Shown here: one piece after another, positions 45,767 to 54,868 of the stretch
Layout: each line of letters begins with the position of its first letter
Position numbering within the stretch: the first letter of the stretch is position 1
Assembly: GCF_007992195.1 (NCBI RefSeq)
Contig: NZ_BJZU01000073.1
Coordinates: forward strand, 1-64,000
DNA: 64,000 bases
Source of the DNA: Methylobacterium oxalidis
Lineage (GTDB): Bacteria; Pseudomonadota; Alphaproteobacteria; Rhizobiales; Beijerinckiaceae
Reading direction: 5' to 3'
Notes under the pieces: model-generated
The model's database searches: none
What the model was told of the DNA's origin: nothing
What the model saw: the letters and a program-made list of their open reading frames with translations, nothing else
Translations under genes and position numbers: made by a program

Positions 45767-45791
45767 AACGGGAGGACCCCTAAAGCGTTCC
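45767..45791 (-). promoter_or_regulatory. EcfG-type promoter, perfect match
   Basis: Minus strand GGAAC at 45791-45787, 16 bases, CGTT at 45770-45767, leading into the DUF1236 paralogue with start at 45709. Third perfect match to the consensus in the window. Confidence 0.75.
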
Positions 45792-45929
45792 TGCTGCGCG
45801 GTACGCCCGGAAAGGGGTACGACCTCACCGGGTCGGCGCGACGGTGGCATAGCGCTCAGACAGATCGGCCGTTCCTCGCAATCCTCGGTCCGCGCGGGAT
45901 CCCCGCCGGCTGCAACCCCCAGAACAGTG

Positions 45930-46142
45930 TCACGGGTCTGCCCCGCCCTCGAGGAGGTGGGCCGTGTGCTCCAGGACGCTCTCAGCCTCTTCGATGGTCG
46001 CCTGAACCTCTTCGATCTGACGATCAGCCGCTCGCCGTAGCCGGCTGGCCTGCGCCGCCAGTTCGCGTCCGCGTGCGATCACCGCCTCGGGATCTCCCCC
46101 GGCGGACCTACCGGGCACGAAATCGTCGGATTTGTTGGCCAT
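45930..46142 (-). CDS. Small coiled-coil protein
   Basis: A 70-residue protein from ATG 46142. A short N-terminus is followed by a charged helix with heptad character (AVIARGRELAAQASRLRRAADRQIEEVQATIEEAESVLEHTAHLL). It is divergent to the response-regulator gene 46204. A weak stress-promoter-like pattern (GGAAC-N16-CTTT) precedes it, which I did not count. No family recognised. Confidence 0.5.
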   Translation of the reverse strand: MANKSDDFVPGRSAGGDPEAVIARGRELAAQASRLRRAADRQIEEVQATIEEAESVLEHTAHLLEGGADP

Positions 46143-46203
46143 CCATCGTCCTGGTGCGTTGATCGCAAAGACTAAAGTGCTGGTGCGTTCCTGAGGTTGA
46201 GCA

Positions 46204-46557
46204 TTGCAGAGCGAAAAGGCTGCCGTTCTCGTGGTGGAGGACCTTCCCCTCGTTCGCCACAACGCCGTCGAGATCATGCAAGAGCTGGGCTGTGAGGTGT
46301 TTGCGGCCTACAACGGCCCAGCAGCCTTGGAGGTTCTTCAAGCCCATCCGGAAATCCGGGTCCTGTTCACGGACGTGCGCATGCCCGGCATGGATGGGGT
46401 GGAGCTTGCCGAGGCCGCACAGCGCCTGCGGCCCGATCTCAAGGTCGTGCTCACCTCCGGCTATGTCGGTCCGAAGGACCTGCCAGAGGACGTGCCCTTC
46501 GTTGCCAAACCCTGGCGGGTGGAGGAAATCGCCGCGGCGGTGACTGGCCCCGACTGA
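46204..46557 (+). CDS. Single-domain response regulator, CheY-like
   Basis: A 117-residue receiver domain with no output domain. It starts at TTG 46204; no better start is visible. It has the acidic pair Glu12-Asp13, the phosphorylation site Asp57 in LFTDVRMPGMDG, the Thr/Ser in VLTSGYVG and the Lys in VAKPWR. Such proteins act in phosphorelays or as stress-signal intermediates. Its partner kinase is not in the window. Confidence 0.85.
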   Translation: MQSEKAAVLVVEDLPLVRHNAVEIMQELGCEVFAAYNGPAALEVLQAHPEIRVLFTDVRMPGMDGVELAEAAQRLRPDLKVVLTSGYVGPKDLPEDVPFVAKPWRVEEIAAAVTGPD

Positions 46558-46742
46558 GCCTTGAGGTGCGGCAGGCCGGATGCGGGTCGTCACGCGCTCC
46601 CCTAGGATTAACGTTTCACTAAACGGCCAAGCTAAGCCCGATCATGGTCAAAGCGTGGCCGTTGGCGATGCGAGCCGCCAATTGTGAGGGTGTCCAGAAC
46701 GCGGGGCGGCGGGCGACAGCCAGGTGTCGGTAGCGGGCCTGC

Positions 46743-46967
46743 CTAGCGATCCTCTGGCTGAAACCGCTGGATGAACCGTGGCCCGTCCCACAGGTAGACG
46801 GTCGAGGTCGCAGCCATCTCTCGGGCGAGTGTTGCAGCCTCTTCGAGCTGTGTCGCCTGCAGAGTATCGACGCTGACAACCGCGTTCTGCGCATCGACGA
46901 CAACCGCCCGGTAAGTCGGCTCGGGGGTATCGTCCTCCGACCTGTGGGTCACGAAGAGGTCCTGCAT
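46743..46967 (-). CDS. Small hypothetical protein
   Basis: A 74-residue protein with AGGAG five bases before the ATG. It has an alternating beta and helix pattern (YRAVVVDAQNAVVSVDTLQATQLEEAATLAREMAATSTVYLWDG). It follows the gene 46970-47212 by two bases, so the two are probably cotranscribed. Family not recognised. Confidence 0.55.
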   Translation of the reverse strand: MQDLFVTHRSEDDTPEPTYRAVVVDAQNAVVSVDTLQATQLEEAATLAREMAATSTVYLWDGPRFIQRFQPEDR

Positions 46968-46969
46968 GC

Positions 46970-47212
46970 CTACTCCTTACCGGCGCCCGGGAGCAGGACA
47001 CTCCCGGCGCTCTGGGGTTGGGCCCGTCGCGCAGCTTGGGCCATCTGAATCAGTTCGTGAGCCGTGAGTTGCCGTGCCGGCAGCTCGGCCGCTTCGTGCC
47101 CGGGGCGGTCTGCCGCAGGCCGGCTCCTGGCGACGCCGCTCCTGCGGATCTCCAGGTCACGGCTGCGCCGGATGCTGCGGATGTGAACGGTCCTTGCCTG
47201 TGCGCCCGCCAT
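46970..47212 (-). CDS. Small basic hypothetical protein
   Basis: An 80-residue protein from ATG 47212 (GAGG just upstream). Basic N-terminus (RTVHIRSIRRSRDLEIRRSGVARSR) and a helical C-terminus. The longer frame extends upstream without coding sense. Probably forms a two-gene operon with 46743. Confidence 0.45.
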   Translation of the reverse strand: MAGAQARTVHIRSIRRSRDLEIRRSGVARSRPAADRPGHEAAELPARQLTAHELIQMAQAARRAQPQSAGSVLLPGAGKE

Positions 47213-47404
47213 GGTCCTCTGCTGCCGCAAATCACCTGCGCGGGGCTCTACCGGAGCTTGGCTGCTCCGCCCATTCTTGAAGTCGCCGTGCGCTGCTCTA
47301 GGCCAAGCTAGAGGGTGCGCCCGGCTATTTTGTTGCGCGTGGTAAGGGTTTGTTAACCACGGGCGTGCCGACCTGGCGCCGGGCTCGGATGACACGGGTC
47401 CAGA

Positions 47405-47457
47405 GGCGACGACGCGGGCCGATTTTGCCCGACCTATCAGCGGCCCGCGTCGTCGCC
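47405..47457. terminator. Perfect 17-bp inverted repeat
   Basis: Bases 47405-47421 pair fully with 47441-47457 (inner part CGACGACGCGGGCC with GGCCCGCGTCGTCG), around a 19-base loop. It lies between the small helical gene ending at 47513 and the operon starting at 47212, on the minus strand. No T tract follows. Either a very strong terminator or a structured RNA or site of another kind. Confidence 0.55.
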
Positions 47458-47512
47458 CCGCACGGCACTCGGTGCGTCGTTGTGCGGATCGCGACTCCAC
47501 CCGTAAGCTCGC

Positions 47513-47725
47513 TTACGCGACCGGGGGCCGGCGCCTGATGCGAATTTCGCCGTCAGCCCGCAGGCGTTGCGCCTCGGCCGTGTGGCGCTGCGCCTCCTTT
47601 AGGAGCGCCCAAGCAACCTCTGCCCGCCCCTTCTGGCGGAGAGTGTCCGCCGCCAGCGCGAACTCGAACGCGAAGCTCTCGGCGCGAGCGATGGCGGAGA
47701 GGCGCTCGTAGAGCGAGAGGTTCAC
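47513..47725 (-). CDS. Small helical protein, family copy C
   Basis: A 70-residue protein starting at GTG 47725, which overlaps the DUF6894 stop as GTGA. A helical repeat (FALAADTLRQKGRAEVAWALLKEAQRHTAEAQRL) matches the copies at 42201, 52669 and 63545. Coupling with a DUF6894 gene gives the only operon context for this family in the window. Function unknown. Confidence 0.65.
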   Translation of the reverse strand: MNLSLYERLSAIARAESFAFEFALAADTLRQKGRAEVAWALLKEAQRHTAEAQRLRADGEIRIRRRPPVA

Positions 47726-47970
47726 GGCAAGGACGCAGCCTGGATGTCCTCGACGACCAGTAGGAGCGTGGCGGCCAGGAGCCGCTGCCCACCCTCGCAA
47801 CGAACGTCGACACGCACGTGAGCGGCGTCTTTCGCTTCATCGCAGCACCCGATCAGACCCGTTAGGGCCCGCCGCGCTTCGGCACGCGCCGCTGACAGAT
47901 TGGCAAGCTCTAGGCCGTCCTTATCCTGCAGGAACTCGCCGTCATGGATGTCGAAGAAGTACCGCGGCAT
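47722..47970 (-). CDS. DUF6894 protein, copy 2
   Basis: An 82-residue protein with the canonical start MPRYFFDIHDGEFLQDKDGLELANLSAARAEARRAL and a C-terminal beta region. It is longer at the N-terminus than copy 1 and close to the family norm of about 80 residues. Translationally coupled with the small helical gene by a GTGA overlap. Confidence 0.75.
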   Translation of the reverse strand: MPRYFFDIHDGEFLQDKDGLELANLSAARAEARRALTGLIGCCDEAKDAAHVRVDVRCEGGQRLLAATLLLVVEDIQAASLP

Positions 47971-48362
47971 ACGCTTCCGCTCCTGTCATTTGCGAGAGCG
48001 GAACAGAGTAGAGATACTAGCAACGTATGTATATTTGGCTAGGTGCCATAGGCCACCTCGCCTACGACCAAAGTCCAGTACTACGATTTCGGTACACAAA
48101 CGCACCCGCACGGACATCATCATCTGCGTCGCGTTGGGAAGCTGATGGCTCACCCGGATTTCTGAGGTGCGGCCGGCGCATCGTTCATTACACCTACTGA
48201 GCACATCTCATACCGGTGCTTATGCGAATTCCTCAGCCTCGCGTTCGGGACGACTGCGGAACATTCCACTACGGCAAGCCCTATTTCATCGCCTCAACGG
48301 CATTGCACACTCTGCTCACAGGCGTCAGCATGGATGCAAACCAACGGGTGGGAGGGACGGTG

Positions 48363-49838
48363 ATGGCCAGCCACTATCTGGACGCGCTGCTCTGGCTAAC
48401 ACCAACGAACCCGTTCCCGGTCAGCAGGACTGGGCAGACCGTGGTCACCTATGCATTTGGAGGCCCCGGCACCTACGCCGTCTATGATCCGGAATCGACC
48501 GTCGACAGGATCACAGCGACGGCTTGGCAGTCTTATGAGCAGCAAGCTACCCTCAAGGCGCTGCAGGCGTGGGCCGATGTCGCCAACATCTCCTTCAAAC
48601 CCGCCGCGGACTTCAACTCGGCGACGTGGCACCTCCTGACCACCAGCGAAGCCGGCATGCAGGCGTACTTCTCGGGAGCGAAGGGCATCCAGGCGATGTC
48701 GACGCTGCCCTTCAACTACGGCCCGAACTACGGCGAGCCCGAGCCCAACTACACACCGGGTTGGGCGATCTTCAACACGCAGGGCTATGGCTGGACGACG
48801 GCAGGCCTTAAGCCGGGCGGCTTAGGCTACGTCACGCTCATCCACGAGGTCGGCCATCTGCTCGGGCTGGATCACCCGTGGAACGAGAAGGGCTGGTACG
48901 TCGATGCCAGAGGGGCGCCGCTGCTCGACGCTGGCGGCAACAAGATCCCGGAGCCGTACTTCCCCGGCGCGAACGCCTGGAACAACACGGGCGATTACGG
49001 CCTCAACCAGGGCATCTTCAGCACGATGGGCTACACCGATGGCTGGAACGGGCAACCAGCCAAAGGAGCGGACTACGGCTATCAAAAGGGACCCGGCGCC
49101 TTCGACATCGCGGCGGTCCAGCACCTCTACGGCCCCAACCTGACCTCGCACACCGGGAACGACACCTACATCCTCCCGAGCGCGAACACATCGGGGACAG
49201 GCTGGCTCGCGATCTGGGACGCGGGCGGGACGGACACCCTCTCTGCGGCCAATGCCACAGGCTCGGCCACCATCGACCTCCGCCCCGCGACGCTCGATCC
49301 TGCTGGCGGGACAGGCGCGGGCGGGTACGTATCCTGGGTCAAGGGCATCCAGGGCGGCTTCACAATTGCCAACCCGAACGGGGCGGCCGGAGCCGTGATC
49401 GAGAACGCTGTTGGCGGAGCTTATGCGGACACGATCAACGGCAACGAAGCTGCCAACACGCTGACTGGAAACGGGGGGAATGACACTCTCAACGGCTTTG
49501 GCGGAGCGGACAGGATCATCGGTGGACGCGGGGCCGACGTGATGACGGGCGGCGCGGGCGCAGACACGTTCGTGTTTGCTCAGGCAGCAGAGTCGGCTCC
49601 AGGCTCGAAGACACGCGACATCATCACCGACTTCAGCCCGGGAGAGGACCACATCGATCTGAAGGGGCTCGGTGCCAGCAGGTGGATCGACGCCGCTCAA
49701 TTCCACCAAGTGGTGGGCGAGCTACGTTACGGTGCAGGCCTTCTTCAAGCCGACATCAATGGGGACGGGAAGGCCGACTTCGAGATCGCGCTCCAGAACA
49801 GCATTGCTCTGCAGAGATCCGATGTTCTTCTCGCCTGA
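48363..49838 (+). CDS. Serralysin-type metalloprotease with RTX repeats
   Basis: A 491-residue protein from ATG 48363 (GGAGG eight bases upstream; earlier in-frame starts exist). The catalytic motif HEVGHLLGLDH near residue 161 and the Met-turn STMGY further on define an M10 zinc peptidase. After residue about 360 the Gly-Asp rich RTX segments (GGNDTLNGFGGADRIIGGRGADVMTGG) bind calcium. The C-terminus DFEIALQNSIALQRSDVLLA is the type I secretion signal. Secreted without a Sec signal; no secretion operon is present here. Confidence 0.85.
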   Translation: MASHYLDALLWLTPTNPFPVSRTGQTVVTYAFGGPGTYAVYDPESTVDRITATAWQSYEQQATLKALQAWADVANISFKPAADFNSATWHLLTTSEAGMQAYFSGAKGIQAMSTLPFNYGPNYGEPEPNYTPGWAIFNTQGYGWTTAGLKPGGLGYVTLIHEVGHLLGLDHPWNEKGWYVDARGAPLLDAGGNKIPEPYFPGANAWNNTGDYGLNQGIFSTMGYTDGWNGQPAKGADYGYQKGPGAFDIAAVQHLYGPNLTSHTGNDTYILPSANTSGTGWLAIWDAGGTDTLSAANATGSATIDLRPATLDPAGGTGAGGYVSWVKGIQGGFTIANPNGAAGAVIENAVGGAYADTINGNEAANTLTGNGGNDTLNGFGGADRIIGGRGADVMTGGAGADTFVFAQAAESAPGSKTRDIITDFSPGEDHIDLKGLGASRWIDAAQFHQVVGELRYGAGLLQADINGDGKADFEIALQNSIALQRSDVLLA

Positions 49839-49956
49839 CTGAGCACGTCGAGCAGGATGGCACGCCAGCCCTGATCCATGCGGACGGGTGTCGAGAAGGG
49901 TTGGGCTGATCTGCACCATAACGCCCACCGGCGAGGGGCGGCATTAACGACCTCGC

Positions 49957-50481
49957 TTAGGCGTAGGGTCCGCGGAAGAGATCGCCTGACGCCTTCCTGC
50001 GGAACAGCGTGGCCCACCGCCTGCGCCGATGCTCCGGCCGGTCGTGGATCATGTGGCATCGCTGGCAGAAGGCAGCGAGGTTCGTGCCCGCGTTGTTGCT
50101 CGTGTCGTGGTCGCGATGGGCGGCCGCGAGCACCACCCGCGTCATGCGGACTTGAGCTACTTCCTCGGCTGTCGGCAGAACTTGAAGCGTCCTGCCCTGC
50201 CCGTCGCGCCAAGCGCCGGCAGAGGCATCCCACCAGCGGCCGTCGCCGAGGTGCAGCACACGCTGCCCATGTGTCCTGCCGCAGCCCTCGCAGCAGCCGC
50301 CAGCCCTCCGAAATCGGATCACGGCCGAGAGCTGAGGCCAGTCGATGGGGTAGAAGAAACGATGCTCGCGCCGGATGGGCATGGCAGCAAAGGGCCACGC
50401 TTGTGTGGCACTTGGCAAGCTGCGCTGTTCAAGGCGGCCCTCGCGTGCGCGGGCGCGCGATCGCGCGTAGCGGTCGCACAT
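49957..50481 (-). CDS. HNH endonuclease-like protein
   Basis: A 174-residue protein from ATG 50481 (ATG 50382 also possible). It carries a CxxC pair (CCEGCGR), an AAHRDHDTSNNAGTNLAAFCQRCHMIHDRPEH stretch with the HNH residues, and a second CxxC (CQRC), a zinc-type HNH nuclease. Small fragments with the same C-terminus and N-terminus occur at 52935-53055. It may be the nuclease of a small mobile element or a defence module; the neighbours do not tell. Confidence 0.65.
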   Translation of the reverse strand: MCDRYARSRARAREGRLEQRSLPSATQAWPFAAMPIRREHRFFYPIDWPQLSAVIRFRRAGGCCEGCGRTHGQRVLHLGDGRWWDASAGAWRDGQGRTLQVLPTAEEVAQVRMTRVVLAAAHRDHDTSNNAGTNLAAFCQRCHMIHDRPEHRRRRWATLFRRKASGDLFRGPYA

Positions 50482-50663
50482 GCGGGGTCGGCCGGCTCTA
50501 CTCGTCCGCTTCCGCAACGCTCGGGAGTGCGCCGGGCAGGCTTGATGCGCCCCACATAATCGTAAGCACCGAGCCCGCGACGCCCTCGCGCACTGGCATC
50601 AGTGGGCAGTGGATGGTCGTGCATTCGTGAAGGGCAAGGTGCTCTGGCTGATGCAGCGGCCGC

Positions 50664-52388
50664 TCACGGTCGAGGAGTGGACGGAGGGTTACACGCCTCA
50701 AGCTCACCAACCGCTGCGGTGTATCGCAACGGGAGCAAGTGCGCAGGGGTCGTTACCGGCTCGGACGCTCGGAGCCGGTAACGCTCGGCGAGCGTGATCA
50801 GCGCCTGGGCGAGATCCGTGAGGTTGGCGGAGGCCGCCTCGACCTCGCGGGTGCCCGCCGCCGTCTGCTGGCTCGCCTGCCGGATGTTCTGGAGCGCCCC
50901 CATCACCTGCTCGATGCCGAGCTGCTGCTGGTTCGTCGAGGCGACGATCTGCTGGAAGGTCAGTACGCTCTCCTCAACCCGCGTAGCCATCTCCTCGATC
51001 GTGCGCACAGTTGCATCCGTCCGGGTCTTGCCCGAGGCGGCGCGCTTCATCGCCTCCTCGGTCAGCATCACCGAGGTGTTGATGCCCCGCTGGATCTCGC
51101 CGAGAAGGCCGCGCACCTGCGCGGTCGCGCTCTTGGTCTGGTCGGCGAGGAGCTTCATCTCGGAGGCGACCACGGCGAAGCTGCGTCCGCCCTCGCCGGC
51201 CGCCGCCGCCTCGATGGCGGCGTTGAGCGCGAGGAGGTGGGTGCGCTCGGAGATGTCGTTCACGGTCGTGATGATCTCGCCGATCGTCTGCGTCTTCTCG
51301 GACAGCGCCACGATGTTGCCGGCCACCGCCTCGCCTTGCTCGCGGATCGCGTCCATGGCCTTGGCGGTGTCCGTTGCTGCGCGCAACCCGGCACGCGCCG
51401 TCTGCGCTGTCGCCTGAGCCGTGGCAATTACCTCGTTGGCACGCTTCGTGACCTGCGAGCCTGAGTGGGTGATCTCGTCGACGGTGGCGGCCGTCTCCTG
51501 CACGGCGGCGAACTGCTGCTCGACGGAGGCCGCTTGCTCCTGGGCGGAGGCCCGGATCTCGGCCGCCGCCGCGTTGAGGTCGGCGGTGGCCGCGCGGTTG
51601 GTGCGGGCGAGGTCGGCGAGCCCAGCCACCATGCCGTTGAGGGTCCGGCCAAGGCGCCCGATCTCGTTCTTGCTCCGCGCGTCGAGAGTGCGGGAGAGGT
51701 CGCCCGAGCCCACCCTTTCGACGAAAGCCATCACAACCAGGAGGGGCCGGACGACCAGGCGGCTGATGGCGATCCCGATCCCGGCGCAGATCAGGAGCGT
51801 GACAAGTGTGCCGAACCAGAGGGCGAGGTTCGCATTGCGCTGAGCTTCAGCGAGGCGCTCGTTCTGCGCCAAGCGGTTGGCCTCCTCCACGCTCTCGATG
51901 GCATCCAGCTTCTGTCGGAAGGTGTCGAACAGCTGCTTTCCCGGTCCGTCAGCCTCAATCCGGACGGCCTCGGGCCGTGTTGCTGGATCGGCTGCGCGAC
52001 TAATGGCCGGTTCGGCGATCTCTGTCTGCCACGTGCGGGCAGCCGAGACGGCATCGGCCAGCAAGCGCGAGGGCTCACCATCGTTGCCGATCATGGCTCG
52101 GAGGCGATTGATTGCTGCATCCAGGGCTGGTCGTCCGGACTGGTATGGCTCCAGGCTGTTTGTGCGCCCGGTGATCAGGTAGCCGCGCAAGCCGGTCTCC
52201 TGATTGAGCATGGCGGTGCGGAGCTCGCCTAGCGCACGGATAAGTTGGCTTGAGCGGCCGCGCGCCTCGGTAGCCTCGTGAAGGCGGTTGAGAGTGACGA
52301 GAATCGCGCCGCTGCTGAGAAGTGAGACCAACGCGATGGTGCCGATGGCACCACCCAGCGAGCGGTTGAGGCCAAAGGAATTCGGCAT
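50664..52388 (-). CDS. Methyl-accepting chemotaxis protein
   Basis: A 574-residue receptor from ATG 52388 (GAGG seven bases upstream). Two membrane helices (near residues 8-33 and 190-215) enclose a CHASE3-like periplasmic domain. A HAMP region ([40 protein letters not shown]) and the signalling helix bundle with the hairpin tip [33 protein letters not shown] follow. The ligand is unknown. No chemotaxis pentapeptide is recognised at the C-terminus. Confidence 0.9.
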   Translation of the reverse strand: MPNSFGLNRSLGGAIGTIALVSLLSSGAILVTLNRLHEATEARGRSSQLIRALGELRTAMLNQETGLRGYLITGRTNSLEPYQSGRPALDAAINRLRAMIGNDGEPSRLLADAVSAARTWQTEIAEPAISRAADPATRPEAVRIEADGPGKQLFDTFRQKLDAIESVEEANRLAQNERLAEAQRNANLALWFGTLVTLLICAGIGIAISRLVVRPLLVVMAFVERVGSGDLSRTLDARSKNEIGRLGRTLNGMVAGLADLARTNRAATADLNAAAAEIRASAQEQAASVEQQFAAVQETAATVDEITHSGSQVTKRANEVIATAQATAQTARAGLRAATDTAKAMDAIREQGEAVAGNIVALSEKTQTIGEIITTVNDISERTHLLALNAAIEAAAAGEGGRSFAVVASEMKLLADQTKSATAQVRGLLGEIQRGINTSVMLTEEAMKRAASGKTRTDATVRTIEEMATRVEESVLTFQQIVASTNQQQLGIEQVMGALQNIRQASQQTAAGTREVEAASANLTDLAQALITLAERYRLRASEPVTTPAHLLPLRYTAAVGELEACNPPSTPRP

Positions 52389-52668
52389 GCTTGACCTCTC
52401 CGGCAGACCTCGAACGGCGCTGGGCGGCACGGTCAGGAGGTCGCTGCGCTGTCGTCTGGATCGAACGTTGGGAAAGCTGCACAGCCGATCAGGGAGTTGT
52501 GCAGCAGCTCGAACTCGTTGCTGCTGCGCTTTAGCTGGACGCTGGCGTCACAGGCAAATCGGAATGCTGGCGGCAGCTCAGTGCCATGCGCTTGATCTAC
52601 AGCGGCGAGCGAGTGGTAAACCTCGAAGTCCGCCTGGTGGTGGCTGAGTTGCGCATCGAGGAGTGGCC

Positions 52669-52923
52669 ATGTCCGATGACGACAAGGAACTGGTGATGGT
52701 CATGATCGCGGGCATCGCCCTCGACAGGGCCTTGGCTCACCAATTCTCCGAGGCAGCGGCAGCTCTTGAGACGGAAGGCAAGGCGGCCTCGGCCAGCACA
52801 CTGCGCGAGCGCGCTCGGTTTCATCGCGTCAAGGCGCTTGAACTGCAGGGAAGGCTTGCTGGCTTGGATGAGGAATGTGGCCGGTCCCTCCCTGGCCTGT
52901 TCAGTGCAGGTTGCGCCATGTGA
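52669..52923 (+). CDS. Small helical protein, family copy B
   Basis: An 84-residue protein starting at ATG 52669 (GAGGAG five bases upstream). It has the family core AAAALETEGKAASASTLRERARFHRVKALELQGRLAGL, with HRVKALELQG shared with copy A (42201). It starts divergently from the chemoreceptor. Function unknown. Confidence 0.65.
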   Translation: MSDDDKELVMVMIAGIALDRALAHQFSEAAAALETEGKAASASTLRERARFHRVKALELQGRLAGLDEECGRSLPGLFSAGCAM

Positions 52924-52934
52924 GACCGCCTCGC

Positions 52935-53055
52935 GCGTGCGGGCGTGCGTACTGGTCGCACATGCGCGACCGCCGGCTCTGCCCGCGACTGGTTCAGGAG
53001 TACGGTCCGCGGAAGAGATCGCCTGACGCCTTCCTGTGGAACAGCGTGGCCCACC
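52935..53055 (-). pseudogene. HNH endonuclease remnants, scrambled
   Basis: The minus strand shows first a C-terminal piece matching RWATLFRRKASGDLFRGPY of the HNH gene at 49957, then about 26 bases later an N-terminal-like start MCDQYARPHAR that matches MCDRYARSRAR. The order is tail before head, so these are ends of two adjacent lost copies or the result of a deletion. It points to tandem amplification and loss. Confidence 0.5.
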
Positions 53056-53291
53056 GCCGACGCTTGATGGGCAAAGGTGAGCGCACCTCCGGGGAGGCAC
53101 GCTCGAAGGTTGCCAATGTCGACAGCGGGCCGCCGTCAGCGACACCCGCCACCCTCACCGTGAGCGACCTCCCACATTGCGCGCAATTGGACTTTTGGCT
53201 GCGACCCGCTGCCGCCCTCGGTTGCGAGAAACCCTTTCTCCATTGTGTGATTTTAGACAGTTAGAAACGCCACGCTTGCTCGGCTACTGAG

Positions 53292-53549
53292 ATGACTGCT
53301 CCCTACCGCTACATTCGCCGACGCGGCACGCAGTGGGACGGTTTGCTGGAGGGCGTCGCATGGGGCTTGGCCGAGGCGCTGCCCCTGCCGGAACTGCCCG
53401 AGGTGGTACCCACGGCCGTGGCACTCCTGATGACGCAGCCGGTTCAACAGCCGCAGTCGGAGGCCGTGCCTGCAGAAATGGACCCGCGAGGGAGCAGTCC
53501 ACCTGTTCAGCGGATCCTGCGGGAGACCGCCCCGAGGAAAGACCCTTGA
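53292..53549 (+). CDS. Hypothetical small protein, weak support
   Basis: An 85-residue frame with a Pro-rich second half and no ribosome site. Its stop overlaps the start of a 38-residue frame (53549-53665, RMLRLTKHLKDRNHQM). No family. Only moderate codon regularity. Confidence 0.3.
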   Translation: MTAPYRYIRRRGTQWDGLLEGVAWGLAEALPLPELPEVVPTAVALLMTQPVQQPQSEAVPAEMDPRGSSPPVQRILRETAPRKDP

Positions 53550-53732
53550 TGCGCATGCTCCGCCTGACAAAGCATTTGAAGGATCGCAATCACCAAATGA
53601 AGGCTGAGCCCATCCGCACAGCTCTGAACGAGCCCGCTCCTACGGCGACTGGGATCTCCCGGTGAACGGCCCCCACTGACGCAGGTTTGCGCCGTCATGC
53701 CCGAATGTCACGCGAGCGAGAGGCGCTGGCAG

Positions 53733-53939
53733 ATGGTGTCGGACACTGCTGCCCTGATCATCATCATTGTGCTGAATGTGGCCGTATGTGGCTTTGTTGG
53801 CTATGACCTCTGGAAGAGTGAGCCGATCAACCCGCTTCTCTGGGTTGCTGTGGGCCCTCTGGTGCTCATCCTCGTCCTGCAACTCGGAGCTTGGTGGAGA
53901 TCCACTATCACTCGTGAGCACCCGAGAGAGCGTTCGTAG
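53733..53939 (+). CDS. Small membrane protein
   Basis: A 68-residue protein from ATG 53733 (GAGAGG nine bases before). Two hydrophobic helices (DTAALIIIIVLNVAVCGFVGYDLW and LLWVAVGPLVLILVLQLGAWW) and a short polar tail. No family recognised. Confidence 0.55.
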   Translation: MVSDTAALIIIIVLNVAVCGFVGYDLWKSEPINPLLWVAVGPLVLILVLQLGAWWRSTITREHPRERS

Positions 53940-54005
53940 GGTCCTGACCCTGGCGGCTGTCTACGAGGCAGCCTGCTGGCTCAGATGGGCAAAGCCTATG
54001 AATGA

Positions 54006-54028
54006 TGCCGGCCCTGAGCGGGCCGGCA
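54006..54028 (-). terminator. Terminator after the fasciclin gene
   Basis: Nine-bp perfect stem TGCCGGCCC (54006-54014) and GGGCCGGCA (54020-54028) around TGAGC, nine bases after the fasciclin stop on the minus strand. The following minus-strand bases are mixed and only weakly T-rich. Confidence 0.55.
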
Positions 54029-54036
54029 CCTTCACG

Positions 54037-54615
54037 TTAGGGTTGCAGCACGCCGTCGATGACGTGGATGACGCCGTTCGACTGCATCACGTTGGCCACG
54101 GTCACGACCGCCGTGTTGCCCTTCGCATCCGTGACGAGGACCTTCTTGCCCTTGGTCTGCACCGTCAGCGGCGTGCCCTGGACGGACTTCAGCTGCGTCT
54201 GCCCACCGCTCTTCTTGGCCATGGCCATCAGGTCCTTGCCGGTGAGCGTGCCGCGCACGACGTGGTAGGTCAGGATGCTGGTGAGCGTTCCCTTGTTCTG
54301 GGGCTGCACCAGCGTCTCGACCGTGCCCGGCGGCAGTTCGGCGAAGGCGGCGTTCGTCGGCGCAAACACAGTGAACGGGCCAGGCCCGCTCAGCGTCTCA
54401 ACGAGCCCGGCCGCCTTCACAGCCGCTACCAGGGTGGTGTGATCCTTCGAGTTGATCGCGTTCTCGACAATGGTCTTCGAGGCATACATCGGTGCGCCTC
54501 CGACCATTGGGTTCTTGGCAAGCGCGGCAGCGGGCAGCGATACGCCGAGCGAGACAGCGAGTGAAGCAGCCGCGATCTGGCGGCCAAGTGGGCGTGCGGC
54601 GAAATTCTTGAGCAT
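54037..54615 (-). CDS. Secreted fasciclin (FAS1) domain protein
   Basis: A 192-residue protein with a signal peptide (residues 1-33) and one FAS1 domain. The conserved boxes are FTVFAPTNAAFAELPPGTVETLV and LTYHVVRGTLTG, with the terminal NGVIHVIDGVLQP. FAS1 proteins act in adhesion or in bacteria as secreted surface proteins induced in stress. The ribosome site AAGGGAAGGA precedes ATG 54615. Confidence 0.85.
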   Translation of the reverse strand: MLKNFAARPLGRQIAAASLAVSLGVSLPAAALAKNPMVGGAPMYASKTIVENAINSKDHTTLVAAVKAAGLVETLSGPGPFTVFAPTNAAFAELPPGTVETLVQPQNKGTLTSILTYHVVRGTLTGKDLMAMAKKSGGQTQLKSVQGTPLTVQTKGKKVLVTDAKGNTAVVTVANVMQSNGVIHVIDGVLQP

Positions 54616-54735
54616 AGGTCCTTCCCTTGATGATGGTTGATCCCCCGCAGGGATGCCGCGCGCCTGTACGAGGACCGGTGACGAGAAGTTTCAGCGCGAG
54701 GGACAGAGCGGGCCGCTCAGAGCGTCTCAAGCAAA

Positions 54736-54764
54736 AGCGCCCTGAGAGAGTGTCTCAGGGCGCT
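54736..54764 (-). terminator. Rho-independent terminator for the HD-GYP gene
   Basis: A perfect 12-bp stem (54736-54747 with 54753-54764) around GAGTG. On the minus strand the stem is followed by TTTT, the classic form. It lies 105 bases after the HD-GYP stop (54869). Confidence 0.7.
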
Positions 54765-54868
54765 CAGGCTGAGCCGGCGGCAATCGGGCGTAGGGGCTCA
54801 GCGCAGGTCTTGCTGATTTCGAGTGACCAGCAGGAAGCGAACTTGTAGTTGATGCCGGCGCGAAACGC

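Noticed and set aside
46167-46191. GGAAC-N16-CTTT before the 45930 gene
   Set aside because: Same deviation in the -10 box; too weak to list as a promoter.
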